A DNA stretch of 64,000 nt, taken from Anaeramoeba flamelloides (taxonomy: Eukaryota > Metamonada > Anaeramoebidae). This document shows positions 33,503 through 43,700 of this stretch, piece by piece. The stretch lies in the NCBI GenBank assembly GCA_027625915.1, contig JANTQA010000026.1:372001-436000 (forward strand), written 5' to 3'. Position 1 is the first letter of the stretch; every line of letters starts with the position of its first letter. The notes under the pieces were generated by a model. That model did no database searches. It was given only the letters and a program-made list of their open reading frames with translations, and was not told where the DNA came from. The translations under genes were made by a program, and so were the position numbers.

Positions 33503-36500
33503 ATGTTGGAGTCAAACGAATTATTTGATTTCCCCGTGCCGTTGTATCAACCAGATCAAACTGTCAACCATAATTTATCCTTACCATCTACGTATATACT
33601 AGGCGAGGATGACAATGGTGAGCCTGTTTTAAAACTGACTGATTTATTGTGTCCAACTCTTATGAACAAAGAACTGATTGGCAACCGGAGGAGGTTTTTG
33701 CTTTTGGGTCGGCATTTACAAGTCAAAAAAAAAATTCGATCGGAATCTAAAATTCAAAGCCAAACTGCGCCAGATGAAGAAAGAAAATTTTTATCGCAAG
33801 TAGTGCTTGTTTCTGAATCTGAATCATCTGAATCTGAAAAGGAAAATGACTTGTCTCTCAGCAATACAATTGAGCCAGTGATTTTTAAACCTACGAGTCC
33901 TATTATTAAAGAAAAAAGTATTGATAATCTTCACAACGAAGAAGAACAGGAAAGTAAAGAAGACAAAGAGCAAAATGACGAAAGCGATCTAAATAATAGT
34001 CGAGGTGATAAGGACATGGACATAAACATGAACACGAACCAAATCAAAAACAAAAATGAAAGCAAGATGCAACAGGACGAGGATCTTCAAAATCTGGGTG
34101 TTTATGGAAAAAGAAAAAAAAAAAAAAAAGAAAAACAAACAAAGCAGAATTTACTTTTCAAAAAACCTTTTCTGAATCCAAAACATTATTTATCACCAAT
34201 GTCATCTGCAGTTTTTCATCCCGTTGAGCATTTAAATTGGGAAAAAGAAATTGTATGGGACGATCAGCAGTCCAAGGACACGAGAAATGTGATTCAAGAT
34301 AACCTAATTCCATTTAACAAAGAGCTGCAAAAAATTAAATTTAAAAATAACCAATTTACTGTTCAAAACAATTTTCTTCAGACACTCTCAGATTTAGAAA
34401 TTGTCCCCAATTTTAAACAAAATCGAAATAATGGGCATTCGAATGACGAACAAAAGGAAAAGGAAAAGGAAAAGGAAAAGGAAAAGGGAAAACAAAAACA
34501 AAATAACAAAGAAATTGAAATCGAAATTGAAATTGAAAAAGAAAATTATAGTGACACTGATAACAACAGCGATAGCGAGTCTGAGCACAGCACAAAGGAG
34601 CAATATGAGCAAGACTTTCGCTCATTTGTGTATCGGCCAAATATGTCTATTGAAAAAAAAATCCAAGATCAACCAACCATCATTTCTGGCACAACAAGAG
34701 AAGAAATTGAGAAAAAAGAAAAAATTTTAGCAAAGTGCATCAAAAAGAAAGCAGAAGAAAGTACTCAAATCTGGTCCAAGTTTTTAAATCTTGATGTATT
34801 AAATTTTGATAATAGCAAACTATATTCTTCAATAATTTGGTCGAATTCTGAATCAAAGGGAAAGAATACTGAAGCGCTGTCATTAGATTTGAATGATGAA
34901 AATATATTGTTTGAAAAAAGGGTTGGGTCAAATCCAATAATTTTCCCATTAAAAGAAGATTTTGAGATACAGTTTATCAAAAAGCAAAAAAGGATTAATT
35001 TTAGCAAATCAAGGATCAACCAAAGGGCAACATTACCAAGTGATCCCTTTTTATCAAGAGAGGCTATACTTTATGAGCCCTGGAGAAGATATAACGTTTC
35101 ACATGATTTGTTTTACTCAAACCCTTTACAAAAATTTAATGAACAAAATGTTGAAGGGAAATTGTCCTTGATCCATAGCGAACCTGCGTTACGGTTAATT
35201 GGTGTTAAGGAGACGTGGTCTACAAAGGATTTGAGATCCTTCCATCGGCCAGAGATCCCAAAAAAGTTTTTTTCACGTGAATTTCCTCTTTTTAAACAGG
35301 GAATGCTCGACCTTGACATTATTTCTTCCTATGGCAATAAAAAAACAAATAGATCCAAAATGAAAAAAAAAAAAAATAAATATAAATCGTCGTCTTCAGA
35401 AAAAAAAAAAAAAAAAAAAAAGAAAAAGCAAAAGAAAAGAGATCGAGAAAGGGAAAGAGAAAGGAAGAGGAAAAAAAGAAAGGAAAAGAAAAGAAAAAGA
35501 TCCAAGTTCAGATCAGAAAAGTTTGGAATTGGCTCATCTTCATCACATCGAAATAATAATAAACTTCGAGAAGAAAGTTTACCAGCAGAAAGATTTCAAA
35601 CAGTGAGTGATCTTTCAATTAAGGAGGGAAGCTTTGTTTTATTTGAATATATGGAAGAAAGGCCTATCATTGTTCAAAACTTTGGAATGGTATCAAAAAT
35701 TGTGACTTACTACGTCAAAAAAAATGTAAACGATACTGGTTATCATGATGACGAATCGAATGAAAACACCGACTCCAAAAAAAATAGATCAGATTTTGGT
35801 GTTGGTACTCATTATCGTTTCAAAGAATTCCAAAAAGGATCAAGTTCAAATTTAAGATATATGCCAAAGCCTTTAAATGATAAACGATATAAAATGATAT
35901 TTGGTGATCAAGATTCAAATTCAAGTTCTGACAATGCCGATGAAAATGAGAATTTAATTGAATTAAAATCAGATAATTTGAATGATGGAAATTCACAAGA
36001 TCCAAAAATTGATACTATGAATGATCATGATCACGAAAATAACAGCAACAATGACAACGATGAAGATTACGATCACGAAAATAACAGCAACAACAACAAC
36101 GACTACGACGATGATGATGATGATGATGATTATGATGATTTTGATGATGATGATGAATCAAATTCTAGAAAGAGAAGAAAATATAAAGGTGATTTTAAAC
36201 AAAATAAAAAAAGAAGAAGAAATAACAAAAGAGGATCTTCAAAAAAAAATAGGAGGAAAAGAAAAAAAAGAAGAAGACGGAAAAGAAGAAAAGACAAATT
36301 TTTAGAAAAAGATCTGGAAAATAGAAGAATGAATCAAAGTAGAAGAAAAAATAGAAAACAAAATTTATGGAAAAAGAAAAGCAATGAAAAGTTAGAAATT
36401 AACGAAATTAAAGAAGAGCTTAAAAAGGAGCATTTAATAATTCAGGAGCATACAGACCCCTCTGTATTTATTTCTGCATTACCGCTTTCAACGAAAATAA

Positions 36501-38449
36501 AAAGTGTTCAAAATAAATTATTCCGCGCACCGATAGCTCAACACGAAGCACCTGAAACTGATTTTATTGTGTGTAGGGCATTTGACGGGGCCTTTTATAT
36601 ACGAGAAATACCGGCAATCTACACAGTCGGGAAAACGCAAGCCTTGCAAGAGGTCTATGGGCCAAAGTCTAAAAAAACAAAGAAAATGCAAGAGTTAAGA
36701 TTAAAAGTTTTCCTGTATCGGTTTTTAAAAAAAAATAATCTCAGATCAATTCGAGCAAGACAAGTCCAAGAAATGCACCCATTGCTTTCTGACACATTTA
36801 TTCGAAAATCGTTAAGTGGGTTTTTGGAATTCCAAAAGACGGGCAAAAAATTTGGTTCTTGGATCTTTGACCCCAAAAATTGCCCCTTGACTGAAAAGGA
36901 AGCTCAAGAACTAGTGACTCCTGAAATGATATGTTTATTTGAATCCATGCTAGCCGGACAACAGTATTTGCTAGATCGAGGAGTGAGCTCCATTTATTCT
37001 TTAAACATCTTTTCGCAGATGAGTTTGAAAATTTTGAATAACCAAGTCAAAGAGGGTATTCAAATTTTAAAGGATCTCCTGAGATTTACGCCCTGGGAAG
37101 TTTCAAATCACCACATTTCAGAATCCAAGGGCAAACAAGTACCCTTCCGTGATGTTTATGGGAAAATTGGATATATTAAGCAATCAAAAAAATCTAAGCA
37201 GGGAATTAAAAAAAAAAAAAAAAAACGAGAGTCACACAAGCCATTAGAGGGAACACAGTCGGATCTTAGAAAGCTCAAATTGCCTGAGCTAAGGCAAATC
37301 GCTTCCAAGTTTTTTAGCTCAAGTCTGATTGAAAAGCAGAGCAGATGGGATCTTGTGCATTTAATTCGGGAAAAATGTAATGAATTAGACAAACGTGGAG
37401 AAGAATCTTCCTTGACAAGATTTGCAAGAAACAAAACAAACCAAAGCAAAGAACAACAAAAGTATTCCAAATGTCGTCAAAATTTTTTCAATAGAATGTT
37501 AAATCGAATGATGTATGGCGACCCCTTAACGGGTATTGAATATACAATTCCGTCTGACGAAGAAGACAAAGAAAATGAAAATTTGATTAATAATAATATC
37601 AATAATAATAATAGCGAAAATGTCAATACCAGTAATAGCCTAATTAATAATAATGACCAGAATAATAAAAATGAACAATTGAAGAACGTTAAGATTGGGA
37701 ACGATAATTCAAGAAGTGGTAGTAACAATGATAATAGCAATGATAATAGCAATGATAATAAGAGCACTTTATTAAACAATCAAAGCAATTCCCAAAACTC
37801 GGCCAATAGTGGCCCTCATAACCAAATTATGGATATGTTTGAACAAGAACTACAAGGAATGATGATCGAAAAAAAGTTACAGGACGAAATAGACCCAACA
37901 GAAATTACAGATGTACTCAAACTTGAAGAAGTTACAAAGCCTCATTTTACAAACACCCAATTGGTAGTTGAAATTGTGAAACTGAAATTTGAAAAAGATG
38001 GCAATTTTGAAATAACACCAAAAAGAATCACAGATCCAGAATTAATGAAAAAATATATTTCAGAAAAGAAAAAAAGAGTTGGTGGGTTGTATTTAAACGA
38101 AGAAGAAGGTTATCAAAGAATCGAAAATCAAAAAAAGAAAAGAAAATTGCAAGACAGGAAAAGAAGAATTTTGAAAAAAAAGGAACAAGACGAAAAAGAA
38201 AAAAAAAAGCAAGCCAACCTTAAAAAAAATGATGATTCCTCAGTTATTAATTTTTCAAATGGCAAACTTCAATTAAATGTTTCCTCAATAATTGACCAAG
38301 AGCAATTAAATAAACAAAAAAATTCGAAAAATAAAAATAAATCTTCTTCTTCAAAAAGAAGATCGAAAAAAATTATCAAATCGAAAAAAAATAAAAAATC
38401 TAAAAGAAGATCAGAAGAATATGATTATTCAAATTTAAATTCTGATTAA
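33503..38449 (+). CDS. TAF1: TAF1, largest TFIID subunit
   Basis: A single exon of 1,648 residues encodes the TFIID scaffold that binds TBP and TAF7 and contacts core promoter DNA in the nucleus. The DUF3591 core is clear. FQTVSDLSIKEGSFVLFEY begins near residue 697. FRAPIAQHEAPETDFIV and the adjoining FDGAFYIREIPAIYTVGKTQ (near 1006-1040) are the most conserved TAF1 block. A winged-helix-like part (RARQVQEMHPLLSDTFIRK) follows, then VTPEMICLFESMLAGQQYL near 1137. A conserved C-terminal motif with DGNFEITPKRITDPELMKKY is near 1505. There is no bromodomain and no zinc knuckle, so the layout resembles yeast Taf1 more than metazoan TAF1. Large charged inserts interrupt the core: a Lys/Arg/Glu run near 615-670, an Asp run near 866-890 and a Lys/Arg run near 893-940. 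The start is the first ATG after an in-frame-stop-rich leader, with a conserved-looking N terminus. The stop is TAA. Confidence 0.93.
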   Translation: MLESNELFDFPVPLYQPDQTVNHNLSLPSTYILGEDDNGEPVLKLTDLLCPTLMNKELIGNRRRFLLLGRHLQVKKKIRSESKIQSQTAPDEERKFLSQVVLVSESESSESEKENDLSLSNTIEPVIFKPTSPIIKEKSIDNLHNEEEQESKEDKEQNDESDLNNSRGDKDMDINMNTNQIKNKNESKMQQDEDLQNLGVYGKRKKKKKEKQTKQNLLFKKPFLNPKHYLSPMSSAVFHPVEHLNWEKEIVWDDQQSKDTRNVIQDNLIPFNKELQKIKFKNNQFTVQNNFLQTLSDLEIVPNFKQNRNNGHSNDEQKEKEKEKEKEKGKQKQNNKEIEIEIEIEKENYSDTDNNSDSESEHSTKEQYEQDFRSFVYRPNMSIEKKIQDQPTIISGTTREEIEKKEKILAKCIKKKAEESTQIWSKFLNLDVLNFDNSKLYSSIIWSNSESKGKNTEALSLDLNDENILFEKRVGSNPIIFPLKEDFEIQFIKKQKRINFSKSRINQRATLPSDPFLSREAILYEPWRRYNVSHDLFYSNPLQKFNEQNVEGKLSLIHSEPALRLIGVKETWSTKDLRSFHRPEIPKKFFSREFPLFKQGMLDLDIISSYGNKKTNRSKMKKKKNKYKSSSSEKKKKKKKKKQKKRDRERERERKRKKRKEKKRKRSKFRSEKFGIGSSSSHRNNNKLREESLPAERFQTVSDLSIKEGSFVLFEYMEERPIIVQNFGMVSKIVTYYVKKNVNDTGYHDDESNENTDSKKNRSDFGVGTHYRFKEFQKGSSSNLRYMPKPLNDKRYKMIFGDQDSNSSSDNADENENLIELKSDNLNDGNSQDPKIDTMNDHDHENNSNNDNDEDYDHENNSNNNNDYDDDDDDDDYDDFDDDDESNSRKRRKYKGDFKQNKKRRRNNKRGSSKKNRRKRKKRRRRKRRKDKFLEKDLENRRMNQSRRKNRKQNLWKKKSNEKLEINEIKEELKKEHLIIQEHTDPSVFISALPLSTKIKSVQNKLFRAPIAQHEAPETDFIVCRAFDGAFYIREIPAIYTVGKTQALQEVYGPKSKKTKKMQELRLKVFLYRFLKKNNLRSIRARQVQEMHPLLSDTFIRKSLSGFLEFQKTGKKFGSWIFDPKNCPLTEKEAQELVTPEMICLFESMLAGQQYLLDRGVSSIYSLNIFSQMSLKILNNQVKEGIQILKDLLRFTPWEVSNHHISESKGKQVPFRDVYGKIGYIKQSKKSKQGIKKKKKKRESHKPLEGTQSDLRKLKLPELRQIASKFFSSSLIEKQSRWDLVHLIREKCNELDKRGEESSLTRFARNKTNQSKEQQKYSKCRQNFFNRMLNRMMYGDPLTGIEYTIPSDEEDKENENLINNNINNNNSENVNTSNSLINNNDQNNKNEQLKNVKIGNDNSRSGSNNDNSNDNSNDNKSTLLNNQSNSQNSANSGPHNQIMDMFEQELQGMMIEKKLQDEIDPTEITDVLKLEEVTKPHFTNTQLVVEIVKLKFEKDGNFEITPKRITDPELMKKYISEKKKRVGGLYLNEEEGYQRIENQKKKRKLQDRKRRILKKKEQDEKEKKKQANLKKNDDSSVINFSNGKLQLNVSSIIDQEQLNKQKNSKNKNKSSSSKRRSKKIIKSKKNKKSKRRSEEYDYSNLNSD

Positions 38450-38462
38450 GATTAAAGTTTTT

Positions 38463-38492
38463 ATTATATATATATATATATATATATATATT
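38463..38492. repeat. (TA)n microsatellite
   Basis: An uninterrupted TA run about 30 bases long, just after the TAF1 stop. Confidence 0.9.
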
Positions 38493-38514
38493 AACCAAAT
38501 TCCAAAAATTTGGA

Positions 38515-38830
38515 TACAGTTAAAACAGTTCAAAAAATAACAAAGCAATACTATAGATTGATTCAATTTGGAAATAATTTTGAATTTAACAAAATATTTT
38601 ATCATTTTTTGTCTTTTCTATTTTGTTTTCATTTCCTTTTTTCCAATTTTGTAAACTGTTTGGTTAGATCAGGAATTTTTTTTTCAATGGTTGGTTGAAG
38701 GTTAGTGTTGGGTTTAGTTAAATAGCAAATACTTCATACAATTAGTTGAAAGATATCTAATCATTTGATCGATCAATGTTTGTTGGTGAAATTTCAACAA
38801 ATTTAGTAATACATGTTGTTTGTTCAGTCT
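38515..38830 (+). repeat. Dispersed repeat R3, intergenic copy
   Basis: Matches 19100-19420 in the BEACH intron (TAAAACAGTTCAAAAAAT, TTCAATTTGGAAATAATTTT, CATTTGATCGATCAATGTT, GAAATTTCAACAAATTTAG). The open frames at 38510-38698 and 38776-39045 lie on this repeat and are not supported as genes. Confidence 0.65.
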
Positions 38831-39059
38831 GTTTCAGCATTTTGGGAATTTATAGTTTTTATTTTTTGGTTTTCTTTTCTTTTCTGTTATTTATTCGTTT
38901 AAAAAGGGAAACATATCAAAATATTAATACTCTGCTACTTAAATATTGTTTAATATTATATTTGGAAAAAGTTTTTAAATTGTCATTTTTTTTTTTATTT
39001 GATTTTGTGTGTGTCCAAATTTTTGTAATTTGGTATATATTTTAAAAAAAAAATTTAAA

Positions 39060-39430
39060 GTGAGAATCTGAAACTAAACCCCAGTGTCTTCAATTCCTTT
39101 ATATATCAATTTTCGAATGACTGTTGTTAAAGGTGACATTTATTGAGATAAGTCAATTAAAAGAAATTCCTGCATCTTCAAGTTTGTGAATAATTAAAAA
39201 ATCTTGTTCTTTAATTTAATGTATTATTTCTTCAGTCAGGTTATCAATTAAATCTAAAAATATTTTTTAAACATTATTTAATGAAAATATATATTCTTTT
39301 GCATTCTTTTTTTGAGAAAAAAATTTTTGAATTCTTTTTAAGAAAGTATTTACATTTTAATTATTTTCAAAAATTTTTATTCTGAAAGAATTACTGAAAA
39401 ATCATTTTTTGAGTATCACGGAAGAGTAAA
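39060..39430 (-). mobile_element. Degenerate LINE reverse-transcriptase fragment
   Basis: The minus strand reads KIFLDLIDNLTEEIIH, then IKEQDFLIIHKLEDAGISFN, then LISIN and (frame-shifted) IRKLIYKGIEDTG. These align with NIFLNWITDETEKSINF, IKKINLLFIHKSGDEGEPLN, PISIN and LKLIYIGIQDSW of the LINE at 81-2342. It covers only the segment from before RT block 1 to block 2. It carries several stops (TAA, TGA) and frame changes, so it is much older than the first copy. Confidence 0.7.
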
Positions 39431-39629
39431 ACTTTAAAAACAAAATAAAATTCGCTACTCAATAGGTAAAAATAAAAAATATCAAAGTAAATTCAGAGTT
39501 GAATCTTTCATTTTTTCAATTTTTTGAACTTTTTTTTGATGTATTTTTTGATTTAATTTATTATATTTTGTGTATAGAAAAGTGTTTATGGGAATGTTTG
39601 AAATTAATCATATAATAAACAAAAAAAGA

Positions 39630-39712
39630 AGACCCGAGTGGGTGTGGATTTGAAACAAATCTTTTCTTCTTGAATGCTAATCAAGAAAGATCACCTATCC
39701 AGCTAAATTTAT
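39630..39712 (-). other. tRNA-like block (possible tRNA-Ala pseudogene or SINE head)
   Basis: On the minus strand there is an A-box-like TAGCTGGATAGG (39705-39694). A perfect 5-bp anticodon arm CTTGA-TTAGCAT-TCAAG (39685-39669) follows, with the loop TT-AGC-AT in standard form, which would give Ala(AGC). A B-box-like GTTTCAAATCC lies at 39656-39646. Spacing fits a Pol III internal promoter. The acceptor stem does not pair and the T-stem is poor, so this is not a functional tRNA as read. Confidence 0.35.
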
Positions 39713-40768
39713 TACAATCAAGAATGAAAAAAAAAAAAAAAAAATTAATCCAATATTTTATTTTCGAAGATTTTTTTTTTTCTTTATCTTCTTAATTTAT
39801 ATGAACCCATACAATTTATTCCTTGAATCCCTCACTCTTATTACTATTTATTATTATTTTACACAACATTTTTTTGTAAGTTTATTTTCAAAATTCTTTT
39901 TTCAAATATTAGTTATCAAATTAATCCATAAGAAAGGATATTGTTTTAAAAATCAAATTAAAGAGGATGAATTCTTGGAATCAATAAATAGTTTACAAAA
40001 TATTAGATCCAAAGAAAAAGAAAAAATGTTAAAAAATTTCAAACCTGTCAAGAATTATGTTGAGGTTCTCAATTTAATCAAATATAAATAATTATCAAAT
40101 CAAACGAATTTGTCCAATAAATATTTATTTCTGAAGATGAATTTAATAAATATCTTATTTTCTGAAACATTATTTGAATTTGATGAATTAAATGAAAATA
40201 AAATGTTTTAAATTCATTTTGGAGAATTCTTGTGAAATAAAAAGTAATTTGTTATCAAAAATTTTCCAAAAATTTTTTTCGATTCAGAACTAAAATAAAA
40301 CCAAATTAAGAAGAATTAACTATATCAAATGTTACAGATAAGATTCAAAGTATAAATGTTTTTTTTTTATTATTTTGTGATGACTTTTATTAATTATTTT
40401 GATTTACATTTTTTAGTTAGTATGTAAATATATTATACTTGTATAGATACAAATCTAGAATTAATAAAATGTCAAAATTTTTTGGTTAAAGAAATAATTT
40501 GAATGATTATAGTTTCGCATAAACGGAGGCACTCGAAATTTGTAGAATGTAGTTACCCCCTTAAGAAAAAAAAAAGGAAAGTTAAAAAAAAGTAAATAAA
40601 AAAATAATTAAAGCATAAACTTAAATAAAATTTATTTTTTCAAATAATATTATATATTTTTGAGGAAATCTCAAAATAAATAAAAATTTAGAATGGAAAA
40701 AAAAAGAAAAGAAAAGAAAAGGAAAGGAAAGGAAAAAAAAAAATACAATTAAAACTTTTTTAATAATA
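39713..40768. other. Gene-free spacer, 3' side of the Wntless-like gene
   Basis: AT-rich with homopolymers. An open frame at 39801-40091 has a hydrophobic start and a Lys-rich end, but no homology that I recognise and no convincing context. Confidence 0.35.
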
Positions 40769-43700
40769 TTAGTATTTTTTCTCTTCACTTTCATCAATGG
40801 ATAATTCTTCTATTATTGGTTCATTTTCAGGATCTTGTGTGTAAGGGGCGATTGGTTCATATTTATGAGGCGGTAGGAAAATATATCCTCTATTGATTTT
40901 CCGTAGAACGGAATTGGAAGGTAAAATTAAAAATAAAAGAAATACATTAAATGTGTTAAATGTTATAAAAATTATTAAAAATAGTTGAGTTGATCCATTT
41001 ATCTTCCGAAGCATCCCTGACAGGAAAATAATCCCTAAAAACAAAAGTAGCAATAAATTAAACCAAAACATAAAATATAATCTTTTCCGGGTTTTCTGTG
41101 AATGAATATTTGTATATCCATTAAATCCAATAAAGCAAAAGTAAATTAAATACAAGATAAAGCATATTATTGAAATGACGATAAAAAATAAATATAATGG
41201 GATGGAATCAACACTTGAATATTTTTCATCTTCAAGATTATGTGTTTGTGGCCATATCAAAACAACAGAAAAGCAGATAAATAAGGTACTTGAAAAAATG
41301 ATTTTTGGTAAATAGAATTTGCTAAACTTTCTAGAGTGCTTTGGGTGCTGATAACAATCTAGAAGATAAATACTCAAAAACATTAATCCAGTAAATTGGA
41401 AGGAAATAAAAAGCATATCTATAACAATAAAACTATAATTCCTCACTAAAATTGTCAACGGGAATAAGGGATCTATTTTATAATTTTTTTATTTTTTTAT
41501 AAAAGAAAACAGAAAATGTAAAAATTTTAAAAAAAAATGAAGATATGAAAATTTTTTTAATTTTAATTAATTCTCTGTTGAAAGCAAAAAATAAATATCT
41601 AAAAAAATGAAAAATAATCTCTATTTGAAAAAAGAATTGGTTTTTTTTTGTTTTTTTTCTTGTTTTTTCGTGTTTGGAAAATCAAGAGCGAATTCCAATT
41701 AAAAACAATAAAATAAAAATATGTTTTCAAATAGATTTGTTCATATAGTTAAGGTTTATATTTAAAATTTAAATCATTAATCAGGGTATTCAAACAAACA
41801 TAACCCAATTTTTGAATTTTTAAAAAAAAAAACTGCTTTTGAGGATTATCTAAGGTATTTCCAAAAAAGTGGTTTATTTTTTTTTTACCTTTCATAAAAA
41901 TGCTCTTTTTTTTTTTTTTTTTTTTTTTTGAAGCGGGAAAAAATCCTCTTTGTTAGTGGATAAATTTGTAAATTGAAAATTTCAAATTAAGTGAAATATT
42001 AATAATTATTAAACCAAGACCTATTTTATTTATTTCAAAATGTGTTCATTAAAATATTTCCAAAAAATGAAAAAAAAAAATAAAACTTTTTTTGGAGAAA
42101 ACAATGCATTGTCAATTTCAATAAAAAAGGGCAATTTGGAAAAGATACAAATAATTATTTCAACAATAAAATATATTAATTAGTTTTTCATTTAATTAGA
42201 AATTTTTCAAAAGTTAAATATCTAAGGAAAACGATTTTTCGATTAAAAAGTTAGAAAATAATCAAGACCAATTTTCACCCATCCCTGAAAAATATCATAT
42301 AAAAGCGAGATCAGAAATTTTAATATCTTTTATTTAAGTAATTTCATACAAGCAAACAAATTGAATTATTATTAAGAACCAATTAAGGATTATTAATAAT
42401 TTTGGATATTTAAATATTTTTATGAGAATTGAGTTGAATAAAGATATTTTTTAAAATAAATTTGCACCTCTTTTTTGGAAATATTTTATAAGATGAAAAA
42501 ATGTTAATCTATTCCAAAAGTAGTTCTTAACTCTTTGGTATGAAAGTAAAAGATATCTTGTTAGAAATTTGAAATCAAAAAAGAAAAATACTCCTTTTAC
42601 TAAAATTTTAATCAAAATGTATTTTTTTCAATTGAAAATTTTCATTCATTCAAAAATTTCGCAACCTCATAAAAAAATCAAAATGATACATCAATTTCAA
42701 GCCTGGTGCGTACAAGTTTACTTTCGGAGAACTTTGAATTTTATTTAAATTTTGTTTAAACTCTTTTCAATTAAAATGGTAAATTGTTATTTTGGTACAA
42801 ATTTTACTAGTATTGTATTTAATCTTGTAAAAACTTTTCAAAAAGGAATTTTTTATTTTTTTACCATTTTTTCCCTGGGCGAATTTCCTTTATATTGGGA
42901 AGAAGAGTTACAAAGGGAAAAGATAAAGTGGTTACTTGCTAATATTAAGATACCGAAACACTAAAGTATGAGTAACTTGAAAATAAGAACCAAAAAGCAA
43001 AGGCAAAAAATATCAACAGGTTTAAAGCAAATAAGATCAAAAAGAAAAAAGAAATTTTCAACAATTAAACAGCCATTCCCGAATGAACATTCATGATCAA
43101 TTATCAAATTAAACTCAAATAATCAAAAATATTGTGGCTGTTATTTTGCGTGTTCCTAATTAAAAATAGGATTGTTTTTTTTTTTGATTTTTTACCAATT
43201 GCTTCTTATAAACTAGATTTAAATTTCTTTTTTTTTTCTTTTTCTTTTTTCCTTTTTTCTTTTCAATTTTTTACTTTTGCTTTTTAAACATAAAAAAATT
43301 TGGGTGTGTCTTTCTCTTGAACAATTGTGAAATCTATGATTTTACGCTTAAATTACCTTTGAGGAAAATAAATTAAAAGGGCATTCAGAGTGTAATTTAC
43401 ACTTCTTCCATCAATAAATTGTAAATAAATTTTTTTTTGTCTATTTTTGATTTTGGATGTGTCAAAATTTTTGGAATGGGGTTTAGATTCTTTTTGACTT
43501 TCTTATGTTTTGTTTTTTTTTTTAAACATAAAGAAAATTTTGATATATCGTTCCAATGAATAATCTTGGAATATATAGTTTTACTCTTAATTTTTTTTTT
43601 AAGACATTTAAGTAAAAGGAAATCTAGGGTGTAATTTAAACTTTTTCAATAATAATAAATCTAAAGGAATTTTTTTCAATAATTCATAAAAAGTTTAAAG

